From NCBI GenBank assembly GCA_012845835.1, contig JABAKD010000029.1, positions 1,618,970 through 1,682,969 of the forward strand: a stretch of DNA of 64,000 bases, in the 5' to 3' direction. A model generated the notes under the pieces. It was not told where the DNA came from. It saw only the letters and a program-made list of their open reading frames with translations, and did not search any database. Every line of letters starts with the position of its first letter. Positions within the stretch are counted from its first letter, which is position 1. The DNA comes from Undaria pinnatifida (Eukaryota > Sar > Phaeophyceae > Laminariales > Alariaceae). Below, one piece after another: positions 14,482 through 49,860 of the stretch. The position numbers and the translations under genes were made by a program.

Positions 14482-14516
<35 letters not shown>

Positions 14517-17500
14517 GTAGCAGCAGCAGGAACGTATAATTTCAGCCTGTGCTGCGTGCACGATATCCTATACGGCTTGCCACTTCAAACTACCGTCCCT
14601 TTCATACCCTTTCATAAGAAAGAGCGCCTTTAAAAGAGCTCAGCCCCAGCAATTACGGGGACGCAAGAAATTCTACAGCTGAGTCATTCCACGCCAAAAT
14701 AGTAGGGGTACAGCAGATTCTAAGAAATTTCTGAGCTCCGAACCTGAGGAGTTGAACATCATCCATCATCCATTATCCACCATCCATCATCTATCATCCA
14801 TCATCCAGTATCCATCATCCATCATCCATCATCCATCATCCATCATCCATCATCCATCATCCATCATCGACCATCCATCATCCATCATCCATCATCCAGC
14901 ATCCATCATCCATCATCCATCATCCATCATCCATCATACATCATCCATCATCCATCATCCATCATCCATCGTCCATCATCCATCATCCACCATCCATCGT
15001 CCGCCATCCATCATCCATCATCCACCATCAACACCATCACTCGAAAGACGGTTTCGCCAATAGACATCATTCGTTCGCACAACTCGACCAATATAGCTTC
15101 TAAAAGAGACATACCACTCGTAAAGTTAAAGGGCAATAATGCTACGGCAGGGGGAATTATGTTGCTTTACCCCCTTTTGGTCACTTTTTTTCCATGTGGC
15201 TCGGTGTCACTGGCGCGAGTGACCCCCCCCCCTCTGTTCCTTTCGTGCTGTATACCAACATTCAATATTAATGCGAAAAAGGGATCGCTAGCTACGCTGC
15301 ACCAAAAAAAGACGTTATTGTCGGCGAGGTACAGACTCACTCGCGCGAGTATGATATGGTATGATACGGTATGATATGGTACGATACGGTATAATATGGT
15401 ATGATATGGTATGATGCCTATTACCCGGCAGCTAAAATTGGGGGTATCCCCCTGCCCTAGACTCGATCGTATCATGCTTACGACCGGTAGTTCCACCGTT
15501 GAGAATCTCAACCAATGACCCCCCTGTTCCTTGCGCTGTTTAACAACATTCTCGATATTTTTACGAAAAAGAGATCGCTAGCTACGCTGCACCAAACAAA
15601 AACATTATTGTCAGTGAGGTACTGAGGCCATTCGCGCGAGAATGATATGGTATGATATGGTATGATACGGTATGATATGGTATGATATGATGTGGTATGG
15701 TATGGTATGATATGATATGATACGGTATGGTATGGTATAGTATGGTATAGTATGGTATGGTATGGTATGGTATGGTATGGTATGGTATGGTATGGTATGG
15801 TATGGTATGGTATGGTATGGTATGGTATGGTATGGTATGGTATGGTATGGTATGGTATGGTATGGTATGGTATGGTATGGTATGGTATGGTATGGTATGG
15901 TATGGTATGGTATGGTATGGTATGGTATGGTATGGTATGGTATGGTATGGTATGGTATGGTATGGTATGGTATGGTATGATATGGTATGGTATGGTATGG
16001 TATGGTATGGTATGGTATGGTATGGTATGGTATGGTATGGTATGGTATGGTATGGTATGGTATGGTATGGTATGGTATGGTATGGTATGGTATGGTATGG
16101 TATGGTATGGTACGTATAACCCGGTAGTGAAAATTGGGGGTATCCCTCTGGCCTAGCCTTGATCGTATCATGCTTACAACCGGTAGTTCCACCGTTGAGG
16201 ATCTCAACCAATCAGAACCTGTCACCGCTACCGTGGGATATCAACCAATCAGATAGTGTCACCGCATGCTACGCTAGAGGTATTAAGGTATACCGTTTTC
16301 TGGCGAAATATTTTTCTGAGTGGCGAGGCTCCTTGACCTATTCATGGAATCGTCTGAACTTTTATTATTATCTTCGGGGCAGCGTGTGTTTTCGGCTGTG
16401 TCCTACCTACTGTAGTAGCTCATTGGATTATTCATCGTGGAGAAAAAAAAAAAACTCGAAACATATCAGCCTTTTTGGGTGAAGCACAGAGAGCTACCCA
16501 GGCGAGAACCCCAAGAAATCAATGGTTGGTGCTTTCTCTCCCATATACTATAAGTAGCATGTTTCAGCACTATTTTTTTTTGCCATCCGCGACGATTGAA
16601 TGTGCAGCATGGCAAGCTTCAACATTGATCACTTGAAAGAAATTGCCCTCGGAATAACCCTCTGCCCCCAACCCTCTAACGCTGACCCTGGTACCTCATT
16701 TGTCATTGTCGCCTTGCGCGCGAGCTCGCCCTTTATCGTCACGACGTCTCGCACGTACGCCTTCCTCAGCACGTCGATGATCTGGCTCCGCCGCAACAGC
16801 CGCAACCGGACAGCTTCCAGTTCCAGTTGCAGGTCCTGCAAACAGATAGGATCCCGGACGGGAAAAGAAAAAGAAGGCAAGAAATGTCAGCCGACAAGAT
16901 CGGAGAGAGAGCGAGGATTTCGAATGATTTCTTTTTTTTACTATTCATACAGTCAGGTGTATCCGACTAAAGAGAGCCTACAGTAAGATAAAACGGGCTT
17001 AGGAGCGGTCGAATTCGCCCGTCACGCTTTGTGACGCCCGTAGCAAGAAAATCTCTTCGAAACCTACGTCGAGATAAGGGTGACGCGCGAAGGTAATCGC
17101 GGTAACACTGCCTTTTTTTCCGAGGGGCTGACACGTGCTAGGGCAGAGGTAGCACCTTTTTGGCGGATTCGTTCTGAACAACGGTGAGGGAGGGGTTTCT
17201 CAACCCCAAATCTTCGGAACTTCGTTGTTTGTTTGCGAAAATGTTTTCGTTTTTCACCTAGGCCTTGGTCCGTTCTTCATCGGGTTGTCCTTTTTTATTT
17301 CCCCCGAATCGAGATTGTTGGAGGGGAATAGAGCATCTCATAATATGAGGAGCCTTGACCCAAATTTTTCGAAATTTCTTTTCATTTATTTTCTTATGGC
17401 GATCTTTTTTTCGTTTTACACCTAGCGGGCCGTGGCAGTTCTCTCCCCGGTGGCACTCTTATTTTTTTTTCTCAAATCAAGATTTTGTGTGGGATATAGA

Positions 17501-19144
17501 GCAGCTTATCATCATGTCCGAAACCTCAGAAACAACGTGTTGCACCTCTACCGTACTGTCCGTACTATATTAGTACCATGTATGTGTCGGCTCTTAAATC
17601 GGATGCCCCCACTGTAGTGTATTAGTAGCATGTGTCGGGTCTTAAATCGGGTGCCTCACTGTACTATAATAGTACCATGTATCGGCTCTAAAATCGGATG
17701 CCACCACTGGAGTACATTAGTAGCATGTGTCGGCTCTTAAATCGGGTGCCTGACTGTACTATATCAGCACCATGTATCGGCTCTAAAATCGGATGCTCCC
17801 ACTGGAGTGCATTAGTAGCATGTGTCGGGGTGCTCCACTGTACTATATTAGTACCATGTATCGGCTCTTAAATCGGGTGCCCCCCCTGTAGTCTAATCCC
17901 GAGTGTTTTGTCCCCCACGTCGGGAAGAGTAGTGTGTGCACGTACCCCGACCCTAAAACGCTTTTACATGTAAACCTGTCCGTCTGAAGCACCAACTAGT
18001 TATTCGTCGTCGGGCTAATAGTTCGGTGGGCCGACTTTTGTTTAGGTTTTTCCTTATACCTGGTATTAGGGTTAGGAGTGCTTAATGCGGAATTCATTCT
18101 TCGTATTAGGGGCGGCAAGGCCAACTCGGCGAGGGGGGGGGGGGGGAACCTGTTCGACTTGGCGACTTAAAAAACGTCGACCAGTTGGGCTAACCGGAAA
18201 CTAACGATTGTTTATCATTTGCCGTGGAAAAAAAATCCTGCCGACTCACAGCTCTATCGAAATGAAATGCCTGTCGAGTAATAAGTGCGACACCAGCACA
18301 CTGCACTCTCTTGGCCTCCTGACCGTTGTCCTTTGGCGGAGATGACGGCCTCGAGGTCTCCCAATCCGCACCCCCGCCTATGACGTGCTAGCGATAGAGG
18401 TAGGAGTAGCACTTTATGTATTTTCTGAACGACGGGACTCCTTAAAGTCTGTACGACTGGAAGCCCGTGTTGGGAACAAAATTACTTGGAAATGGTATAG
18501 AAAGGGGTCTGGAGGCTCCCGAAACCATCGGAACGTCATTTTCTTCTAGCGTTTTTTGTTAACGTTTTTTAACGCCCAGGCCATGAGGCTTTTCATAGAG
18601 AATTTGCACTTCCCGTTTACTCTATTAATAAGTCATTTTTGGGGGGCGAGGGTATAGGAGCAACGACCCCCAGAAGAGCCAAAGAGCGGTGTACCTCTAC
18701 ATGCAGTTAGTAGCGTATGGCCTACGCCGTGGAGGTCCTCTTCCAACTTGAAGATTCTCCCCCTTTTACGCTGAACCTAACTCTACGCGTACTACACCCT
18801 CTCACCAAATAAATTACCCATGTTCCCAGAATGTCTACTGTAGAAGAAAAACGTACCTGTGCACTCTTGGCTTCTGCCCGTTGGCGGCTAGCGGCGATGA
18901 TGGCGTCGAGGTCTCCCCCACCGTCGACATCCTCTTCCAACTCGAACCCTCTCCCTGCCGTCGCCCTGGCGGTGGTTGGCCTTCCAGCCACCGGCGTCGA
19001 CATTGGGGATGTTGGTCTCCCCGCTGCCGGCGTCGACATGGCGGATGTTGGTCTTCCCCCTGTTGAAACAGCGGATGTTGGCCGCGACATGTCCTCGACA
19101 CTGCTCCACACACGAGGCGCTCGCTGCGTGGAGGGGGCACGGCG

Positions 19145-19213
<69 letters not shown>

Positions 19214-19252
19214 TCGTTGTTTCAGCAAGTGCGAGCAGTGGTCGACTCTCCT
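2329..19252 (-). CDS. Gene 1: long coiled-coil protein with Gln-rich, GRPTS-repeat N-terminal region (partial, 11 exons)
   Basis: Eleven minus-strand exons are proposed: 19252-18857, 16835-16695, 12656-12532, 11955-11865, 11076-11029, 10602-10468, 9633-9535, 8234-8097, 7571-7434, 4975-4941 and 2410-2329. Codon phases agree at every junction and the lengths sum to 1428 bp, 476 codons without a stop. The first exon encodes poly-Gln, then imperfect repeats built on AGRPTSxMSTP, then an acidic stretch. All later exons encode charged heptad-like helix, for example LREEVERLREALSQEQ. A cytoskeletal, centrosomal or scaffolding role would be typical of such proteins, but no family domain is recognised. 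Neither the start codon nor the stop was found, so the gene probably continues past the left edge and may have another 5' exon above 19.25 kb. Two weaker exons (11029-11076, and the GC donor at 11865) keep phase whether or not they are used. Confidence 0.68.
3394..3683 (-). mobile_element. MITE family A, near complete
   Basis: The left end GGACGCGTGCTACAATCGAGG and right end CTGTCGTAGCGCGCGTCC are inverted repeats. Internal landmarks of the family follow in order: CTCAATTTGGGAGCTTAAGA, TGATTTGGAGAAAAA, CCGACGATTTT, GGTTAAGGAGCCCCGTCATT, GGTATA. Confidence 0.8.
3690..3910 (-). mobile_element. MITE family A fragment
   Basis: It retains CCGACGATATTTG, GGTTAAGGAGTCCCGTCCTT and GGTATACCTCTATTCG, adjacent to the complete copy on its left. 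Confidence 0.6.
4309..4591 (-). mobile_element. MITE family A, near complete
   Basis: Ends GGACGCGTTCTACGACAGAGG and CCTCTATCGTAGAACGCGTC are inverted repeats. The internal landmarks are all present. It is followed by four short direct repeats of AAGGCACGGTCCTTCG (4610-4670). Confidence 0.8.
4608..4690. repeat. Short tandem repeat, about 18 bp unit
   Basis: CAAGGCACGGTCCTTTGAAG-like units repeat four times with small changes directly after the MITE. Confidence 0.7.
4941..4975 (-). CDS. Gene 1 exon: short coiled-coil exon
   Basis: A 35 bp exon between TTCTGTGAAG and CCAG|GTGAGCC reads VSTLSQELHLA plus two bases. Its final AG joins the leading G of the 2329-2410 exon to make Arg, so the phase fits on both sides. 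The small size alone makes it less certain. Confidence 0.55.
5090..5260. repeat. Dispersed repeat, copy 1
   Basis: GGTCGTAGTCTTGACGTCAT, then AGACCCTTGCATCC and CGGAGCACGTAGG match 62540-62700 (TCATAGATCCTCGCATATCC, then CGAAGCACGTGGG) and, less well, 22775-22840. Function unknown. Confidence 0.5.
6058..6150 (-). ncRNA. tRNA-like sequence or tRNA-derived SINE fragment
   Basis: The minus strand has CGTGAGTTCGAGCCCCGCC, which resembles a polymerase III B box and T arm, and GGCGGCGTATCAGGTTATCC upstream in the position of an A box. Stem pairing is poor, so it is more likely a tRNA-derived relic than a functional tRNA. Confidence 0.25.
7434..7571 (-). CDS. Gene 1 exon: coiled coil
   Basis: Bounded by GACGTGGCAG and AAG|GTGAAT, 138 bp, phase 0-0. 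The product has AATETAQDEAGEASDALAAS and then KAEIKRLRTVLSTNDA, an Ala-rich helical segment. Coding GC is well above that of the surrounding intron sequence. Confidence 0.75.
8097..8234 (-). CDS. Gene 1 exon: coiled coil
   Basis: The acceptor lies in a C-rich tract (CGGGGGGCAG) and the donor is GAG|GTGCGA. The 138 bp phase 0-0 exon encodes 46 residues including KELLEEERVRYERCRANLE and NLNEQFNELRAEVE, a strongly predicted coiled coil. It has the same length as the next exon. Confidence 0.75.
8437..8679. mobile_element. MULE-like MITE with 9 bp target duplication
   Basis: Termini GGGAAGTGATAAGATCACGA and, inverted, GGGAAGCGATAGCTACGACT begin imperfect inverted repeats of about 90 bp that contain ACTACATAGTCGTG and CCCGGGTTTCAGGCC. 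The element is flanked by the direct repeat GTGCCAGTG (8428-8436 and 8680-8688). Long terminal repeats with a 9 bp duplication are typical of Mutator-like elements. There is no coding capacity. Confidence 0.85.
9535..9633 (-). CDS. Gene 1 exon: coiled coil
   Basis: A 99 bp phase 0-0 exon between CCTCGAAAG and AAG|GTGGAAG encodes VEDLKISTSADSKVLL and then DARNKSDEIQRRLKGEK. The acceptor tract is modest. Composition and phase match the flanking exons. Confidence 0.65.
10468..10602 (-). CDS. Gene 1 exon: coiled coil
   Basis: The acceptor AACGCTGCAG and donor AAG|GTGAAT bound 135 bp in phase 0-0 (45 codons). The product contains EEVERLREALSQEQESKEES, a clear heptad pattern. The 5' part of this exon with its acceptor is duplicated about 160 bp upstream in transcript order (around 10745-10790), where the acceptor CAG has become CTG. 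Confidence 0.75.
10745..10795 (-). pseudogene. Decayed duplicate of the 5' part of the gene 1 exon at 10468-10602
   Basis: The minus strand repeats GTGTGATGTGAAACGCTGCAG-like sequence followed by GAGGAAGAGCT and GCCGACGCTT, as at the real exon start. The essential acceptor CAG reads CTG, so the copy cannot be spliced as the original is. Confidence 0.6.
11029..11076 (-). CDS. Gene 1 possible exon (16 codons)
   Basis: A phase 0-0 segment reads EKLARLLEHRNSKPAE between an AG at CGGTGCCAG and a GTCGAAG donor. It is charged and helical like its neighbours, but the pyrimidine tract is poor and the donor weak. Leaving it out does not disturb the reading frame. Confidence 0.3.
11360..11573 (-). mobile_element. 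MITE family A fragment
   Basis: It keeps GGGTCAAGAGAACCCCGTCA, AAACAGAGGTATACC and the end CCTCTATCATAGCACGCGTC. The other end is lost. Confidence 0.6.
11574..11608. repeat. Short interstitial telomere-like repeat
   Basis: Six to seven units of CCCTAA with one CCCTTA and one CCCCAA variant, next to the end of a family A MITE. Confidence 0.8.
11865..11955 (-). CDS. Gene 1 exon: coiled coil, possible GC donor
   Basis: The acceptor GTCTCTCCAG is good. The exon takes one base to finish the Arg codon begun in the previous exon and then reads TKKDCEAEVLALREEARRSE. The best 3' border is AAG|GCGAGT, a non-canonical GC donor. A weaker GT donor 18 bases earlier, at 11882, gives the same phase. A decayed duplicate of this exon and its 5' intron flank lies at 12255-12400. 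Confidence 0.6.
12255..12400 (-). pseudogene. Duplicated, decayed copy of the gene 1 exon at 11865-11955
   Basis: The segment repeats the first part of the 11865-11955 exon (AKEDCEAKLLE against TKKDCEAEVLAL) and about 100 bases of the adjoining intron, including CTCTATGATAGCC and GTGTTCT. It has an acceptor (CGTCTTCAG) and a GTAATT donor, which would give a 35 bp exon at 12255-12289. In the phase set by the preceding exon it runs into a TGA after six codons. It is therefore a dead exon, or one whose use would end translation. Confidence 0.6.
12532..12656 (-). CDS. Gene 1 exon: coiled coil
   Basis: The acceptor ACCGTGCAG precedes ATGGAGGAAAG and the donor is GAGAG|GTACGAG. The 125 bp exon starts in phase 0 and ends with two bases (AG), which with the first base of the next exon make an Arg codon. 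The product includes EAAQLKAELMLTRQRVKDL. The internal ATG is not taken as a start because the upstream exons join in frame. Confidence 0.75.
13360..13445 (-). pseudogene. Exon-like segment, copy 1 of a duplicated pair
   Basis: This minus-strand segment resembles 14262-14345 over about 85 bases. Both encode a stretch like xRETxRV and end near a possible donor (CTCAG|GTTTAC here). The two copies differ by an indel that shifts the frame, and neither fits the phase between the exons at 16695 and 12532. It may be an exon relic or part of an unknown repeat. Confidence 0.3.
13844..14184. repeat. (CGACC)n pentanucleotide array
   Basis: About 65 units of CCCGA, nearly pure on the left and degenerate on the right. 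It is open in several frames as Asp-Pro-Thr-Arg or Gly-Arg-Val type repeats with no sign of a real gene. A short related array, (GGGTC)n, occurs at 58129-58165. Confidence 0.95.
14210..14450 (-). pseudogene. Exon-like segment, copy 2 of a duplicated pair
   Basis: Open on the minus strand, it reads DLFSPEDAFLRVESCITC and then GGHLEIVTRETKRVVRL, before an AATCAG|GTGGGA donor. The reading is protein-like, but its end phase does not fit gene 1. It lies beside the (CGACC)n array. Status uncertain. Confidence 0.3.
14475..14530. repeat. (CAG)n microsatellite
   Basis: About 18 CAG/CAA/CAG units in intronic sequence, preceded by a G run. Confidence 0.9.
14757..15040. repeat. (ATCCATC)n heptanucleotide minisatellite
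   Basis: About 40 units of CATCCAT with occasional variants. Confidence 0.95.
15125..15345 (+). mobile_element. MITE family D copy
   Basis: It has the family landmarks TTTTGGTCACTTTTTT, GGCGCGAGTGACCCCC, TTCGTGCTGT and AGCTACGCTGCACCAAAAAA, ending TCACTCGCGCGAGT. Its right end abuts a (ATGGT)n array. Confidence 0.65.
15219..16214. repeat. Tandem segmental duplication carrying two (ATGGT)n arrays
   Basis: A segment from GACCCCCC...TGTTCC through AGCTACGCTGCACCAAA and CCACCGTTGAGAATCTCAAC (15219-15517) is repeated at 15518-16214. The copies differ mainly in the central array: about 65 bp in the first and about 470 bp in the second. Confidence 0.85.
15641..16112. repeat. (ATGGT)n pentanucleotide array, about 470 bp
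   Basis: More than 90 units, almost pure, with GATAT variants at the left edge. It is open on both strands as Val-Trp-Tyr-Gly-Met or His-Thr-Ile-Pro-Tyr repeats, an artefact of the unit length. Confidence 0.97.
16695..16835 (-). CDS. Gene 1 exon: helical, DVLRKAYVRDVVTIK segment
   Basis: The acceptor TGTTTGCAG and donor GAG|GTACCA bound a 141 bp phase 0-0 exon of 47 residues. It starts DLQLELEAVRLRLLRRSQI and then has DVLRKAYVRDVVTIKGEL. This is amphipathic helix rich in Leu, Arg and Glu. Of all gene 1 exons it looks the least like generic coiled coil, so it is the best query for a profile search. Confidence 0.75.
17561..17893. repeat. About 48 bp tandem repeat with alternating A and B units
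   Basis: Units alternate between GTACTATATTAGTACCATGT and GAGTACATTAGTAGCATGTG types, each followed by a TCGGCTCTAAAATCGGATGC-like stretch, giving a 96 bp higher-order period over about seven units. Confidence 0.85.
17980..18275. mobile_element. Diverged relative of the 60.3-61.1 kb inverted element
   Basis: It has ACCAACTAGTTATTCGTCG near the left and GCCGACTCACAGCTCTA at the right, both hallmarks of the elements at 60345-61100. The middle is diverged and contains a G run. Confidence 0.4.
18383..18718 (+). mobile_element. MITE family A, diverged, with family B module
   Basis: It begins ACGTGCTAGCGATAGAGG, has CTGAACGACGGGACTCCTTA, and ends GTACCTCTACATG. The middle carries the ACAAAATTACTTGGAAATGG module seen at 45340, 46790, 48220, 52970 and 53330. 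Confidence 0.6.
18857..19252 (-). CDS. Gene 1 exon: poly-Gln and GRPTS-repeat region
   Basis: The acceptor follows a run of T (TTGTTTTTTCAG) and the donor is CAG|GTACGT, so both borders are strong. The 396 bp exon is open in phase 0 over 132 codons. It begins with a basic segment, continues with about 22 Gln encoded by (CAA)n, then Ser/Thr/Pro-rich repeats (GRPTSAMSTPA, GRPTSPMSTPV, GRPTTARATA), and ends with LDAIIAASRQRAEAKSAQ, which begins the coiled coil. The Gln run is almost pure CAA, so its length may vary between individuals. The same frame stays open upstream to an ATG at 19432, so a longer first exon cannot be excluded. Confidence 0.75.
19143..19213. repeat. (TTG)n microsatellite coding for poly-Gln in gene 1
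   Basis: About 23 pure units inside the 18857-19252 exon; on the coding strand they are CAA. Confidence 0.95.
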
Positions 19253-21932
19253 CTGAAAAAACAATGCCCCTGTTAATCTTGTGTAGTCTTGAAAATAACC
19301 AGCAACCGTAAGATAGCATATACCAGGTAGTGTGTCCGGCGGCCCATGCGCACACTGATGTAGCCTTTCCTGCACATGTCTATACGTAGCGGTGTACGTA
19401 CTCGGGCTAAAAGCGGCCGCGCAATATGACATGCATCATCATACAACAACGTATTCACGGGCTGTCGATTGTTGTCGGGGGAAAAATTACCTTACATTAC
19501 GGCTGGATGGTTGCTGATGGTGGGTGTCCCGCGAACAACCAGCAGCCGTGTGTATGTATGTAGGATACGATGTCTTTGAAGTATTTGATGGCTCACACGG
19601 CAGTAGCGCAGCGAGGTGTCCCGTTCCTATGTCTATCTATATTAATAGTTATCACATCACCTGCTACAGCACCTACAGAGTAGTATACTGAATGGTGTTT
19701 ATGTCACCAGTCACCCCTACAGCACGTACAATAGACTAGACTATAGAAGTAGTAGTCGCGACTCTTCTCTCAAATCATCGACCTTACGACCTTATAATGG
19801 CTATACGTATGGGGGAATTGCCCATAACCAGCGGCCGTAGGGCAGGATGTGTTTTGTGTCGGGAGCACCCCGAGGGACACGCAGGGTTGTCAGTGTTGGG
19901 GAGCGTTCTCGTCATGGTTCGTGGTGTCATTGTTCGTTCCTCCGTTGGCTCACAGCTCTCGGCAACAAAGCCGATACGATACGACACATCTCAGATCATC
20001 ATGAAACAGTTAGTGACGGGGTGGGATGCCCTGCTCGGACCACCACTGCTGCCACCTTCATTAGCGGTCAACTATGGGAGATGGCCTTGACGTGACGTAC
20101 TCCATCGACCATCGCACGGCTATGACATGGTTTCACATTACACATGCCTTGGTTTCACACCAGCCTATAGCCTAACCATCTCCGTGGAGCACTCTGTAAC
20201 ACATGGACAACTCACGCGGACATGTAGCCGTTTCTGCGCGCATATCTAGAAATGCTACAGCGCAGCTGCAGGGGTGTATTCGAGCCACGCAAGCGGTGCG
20301 GTGCAACATGGCACACTGCGGTACGTCATCATCATGCTCGTACAGAGTAGTAGTCGACTTTTCTCGGCAAAACAAAACCGACCTGTCGTTGTTGGGCGTC
20401 TTGCGAACAACCAGCGGCGGCGGTAGGACGGTTTGTCTCCGATGGTTCATGCGCTGCCCATTACGAGCGCAGGTCTAGAAACGCTACGTACAAGTAGCTA
20501 TTTTCGAACCGCTGGGACAGGTCGTGGCTGGCCATTATGCGGACACCGTGCCAACATGCCTACCTTCGGGCAGAGATGTCGTGGTGTCGTGATGTCGTGA
20601 CTTTTGTGCTGAACCGCAACATAACGTTTCTTTTTGTTGCGGTTCGTAATTCCGCCGCCGACAGTCCCGGGCTGGTTTGGACTTAAATATAAGGACTTAT
20701 TTATCTTCATATGAATAATAAAACGGTACCTATACATCCGTTCATAATATTTGGTTCGACAACAGCTCTAACTTTCTTTCGAGCAGACAAGCCTGCCACA
20801 TGGCGCCATACACAGCCCAGACACAGGAGAGCGGAGACGCTCACGGCGGCATAGCGCATAACCCCCACGACCAACAAGAAAGTTGTGCTGGAAATGGAAT
20901 GGCCACCAGCTTCTGGGGTGAGCCCGAGCTCGAGCAAGCGGTCCTTCGGGAGAGCAGGTGTGTGTGCGGTGCAACTGCCGAAATGCTGCGAGATCGAAGA
21001 CAAACTTCGCGAGCTTGCGTGTGGCCCTTCGATCGCGCGCGCTCACGGAGGGGGTTATGTTCTCATGAAGGATGTCGATCGGTGACTCCCCTGAATGCTA
21101 CGTAGTACGGCTACGTAGTACGGTAGGACCAGCGTCAACCAACCATTCTATACCTCGATCGCGTGTTCTGTGCGGTGTACATGTGCACATGTCCTCAAAA
21201 CGGAGGTATGTGTGCGGTGAACTTTATTTACTGAAACGTAAAAAGAAAATGCCATCAATCTGTTAATACCTGATACCTGGTGGGAAGTCGAAACTCATCG
21301 TTGCAAGCTGGGTAGGGTATTCCAATCACGCTTGCTACGGGATGTATGACATATGTCCACCCGAAGGATATAGGTCGGTGACTCCCCTGAGTGCTCTTAA
21401 CAGTGCCCGAGTCTAGTGCCAAAGCACGTAGCCAGCACAACAGGATCAACGGGACGATTTTTTTTTTTTTTGTGAAAGATGATACGCATCGACGCACATA
21501 CCTGATTCATCAAAAAGTGAACTATTAAAATAGCTTAAGGTTTTCTCAGTCAACCAGACCCCAATGCTCTAACACTGCTGTATACAGCAATACTCGTTTT
21601 AATATAATATACCCCCCTCCACGAATGAAGCGGAGGTATGTGCACTATAGAGGGAAATACCGGCACTATCTAGCGGTGACAGGCACTACTCCACATACTA
21701 CCACTACTACTATTACTACTACTAATACTACTACGGGTTCCCGTATGTGCGAAGCGATTTCACGGGCACTAGAGTGGGCAACCGGCACTACTCAACCGGC
21801 ACTATATCGGGACCACTAACTACTATTAATACTGTATGTAGCAAGCAAACCCCGTGGGCAACTTTTGCTTTGTGGCCGGGACGAAACAAATGAGGCAAGA
21901 GCACAGGTCGCGTTGTCTTGTTTCTGCTGCAG
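19253..21932. other. Interval between divergent genes 1 and 2
   Basis: There is no convincing exon apart from the weak candidate at 20827. Several diverged direct repeats share AACCAGCGGCCGTAGG-like and TCTAGAAATGCTAC-like boxes (19300, 19530, 19815, 20230, 20410, 20475), so the interval seems built from an old repeated unit of about 0.4-0.6 kb. Promoters for both genes presumably lie here, but no core element could be identified. Confidence 0.45.
20827..20957 (+). CDS. Possible upstream exon of gene 2
   Basis: A segment between GCCCAGACACAG and AGCAG|GTGTGTG is open in the frame ESGDAHGGIAHNPHDQQ and then GEPELEQAVLRESR. It ends in phase 2, whereas the exon at 21933 starts in phase 0, so another exon would be needed between them. 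The minus strand of the same stretch is also open. Weak call. Confidence 0.22.
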
Positions 21933-48741
<26,809 letters not shown>

Positions 48742-49557
48742 GGTAGCGCCATAAAAAGAAAGGGTAGGTTGTGGCCTGTCAACGAAGTGACGGTCTCCGT
48801 GTAGGTGGTGTAAGAAAACCGCCAAAAAATCGCTTTTTTTTTTTGTACGTCAGAGAAAATTCAGGTGTTGTTTATTTGTGGGAGCCTGTCCTGTGATCGC
48901 GGACTGGAAATATGGCTATGAAGACGAGTCCTACGAAGGTGCTGGCTAGCACTTGTTGACTTTTTTTTGTCTCCTTCACCCCAAATCGCCGGAAAATTCA
49001 CAAAAAAAAAAAATGCAAGTCAACATATTATTGTTTTTTATATCATCTGGGGCTGGGGCACGTGTTTGTGCATCGGATTGCAATTTTTCAGTGTTTGCTC
49101 GAAAAACCGTTTTCTTTGGCGGTGTGAGATATAGACCTCCTTCGGCCAAAGAACCTTGGAGGGCAAAAACAAAAGTGCGTTTCTATACCGTAGTAACGCT
49201 TGTGGGTTATTACGAGACGAACAACAACAACGACGGGCAGGTGTGTAGCTACTACTGAAGCGGGTCCTGTTAGAAAGGACTCCCTAGGTCGTTGGCGACG
49301 AGTTAACCCTTTCCCGGCCCGTGAACAGCAACCCGAAAAGACGACGATAGCTGTTGCGATATTTTCAAGCTTCCGCCATTACCGAGCGCGCGCAGCAGTA
49401 CGAGCAGGAGGATCATCATGCTGCCCCGTCCCGTACGAGAGAGTCTTTGCACTGCTGCTGTCGTTCGGGCACCGATTGTGTCATCGACAGCATGCAGTGA
49501 GTGAGTGGTCGACGCCGTAACGGTCAATTTTCGTCGTCGTTTTTTCCCCTCCCAAGA

Positions 49558-49860
49558 AGCGTTCTACGATAATAATAGAGGTGCACCACGTTTTTTTCCG
49601 AGGTTTCCTCAATTCGGGAGCTTAAGACGTGTCCCTCCCAAAAACTGATTTGGAGAAAAAAATTACTGCCCTGTACACAGTAGTACCGGATGAAAAATTC
49701 CACGGCCGAGGTACACAACGGGAATCATCATGCAAACAAAATTGCCTATTATTTTTTTTTTTCCCGACGATAGTATTAGTAGGTTGAGCTGCCCCGTCAT
49801 TCAGAAAGTGATTTCGCCAAAAAACGGTATACCTTAATACCTACATCGTAGCATGCTCGA
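49558..49860 (-). mobile_element. MITE family A, near complete
   Basis: The left end GCGTTCTACGATAATAATAG carries an insertion of a few bases; the right end is CTACATCGTAGCATGC. CTCAATTCGGGAGCTTAAGA, ACTGATTTGGAGAAAA and GCCCCGTCATTCAGAAA are present. Confidence 0.8.

Noticed and set aside
13723..14496. 257-codon minus-strand frame with Gly-Arg-Val-Gly-Ser repeats
   Set aside because: Most of it is the (CGACC)n array; only the exon-like part near 14210-14450 is kept, as a low-confidence relic.
14757..15040. Possible CRISPR-like array
   Set aside because: It is a short-unit minisatellite with no spacers, in a eukaryotic genome.
15582..16225. Open frames of His-Thr-Ile-Pro-Tyr and Val-Trp-Tyr-Gly-Met repeats
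   Set aside because: A pentanucleotide array without stops is open in all frames; this is the (ATGGT)n array.
49200..49527. Overlapping open frames on both strands
   Set aside because: Neither frame has splice support or coding bias, and the segment lies in the intergenic block after the gene 2 stop.
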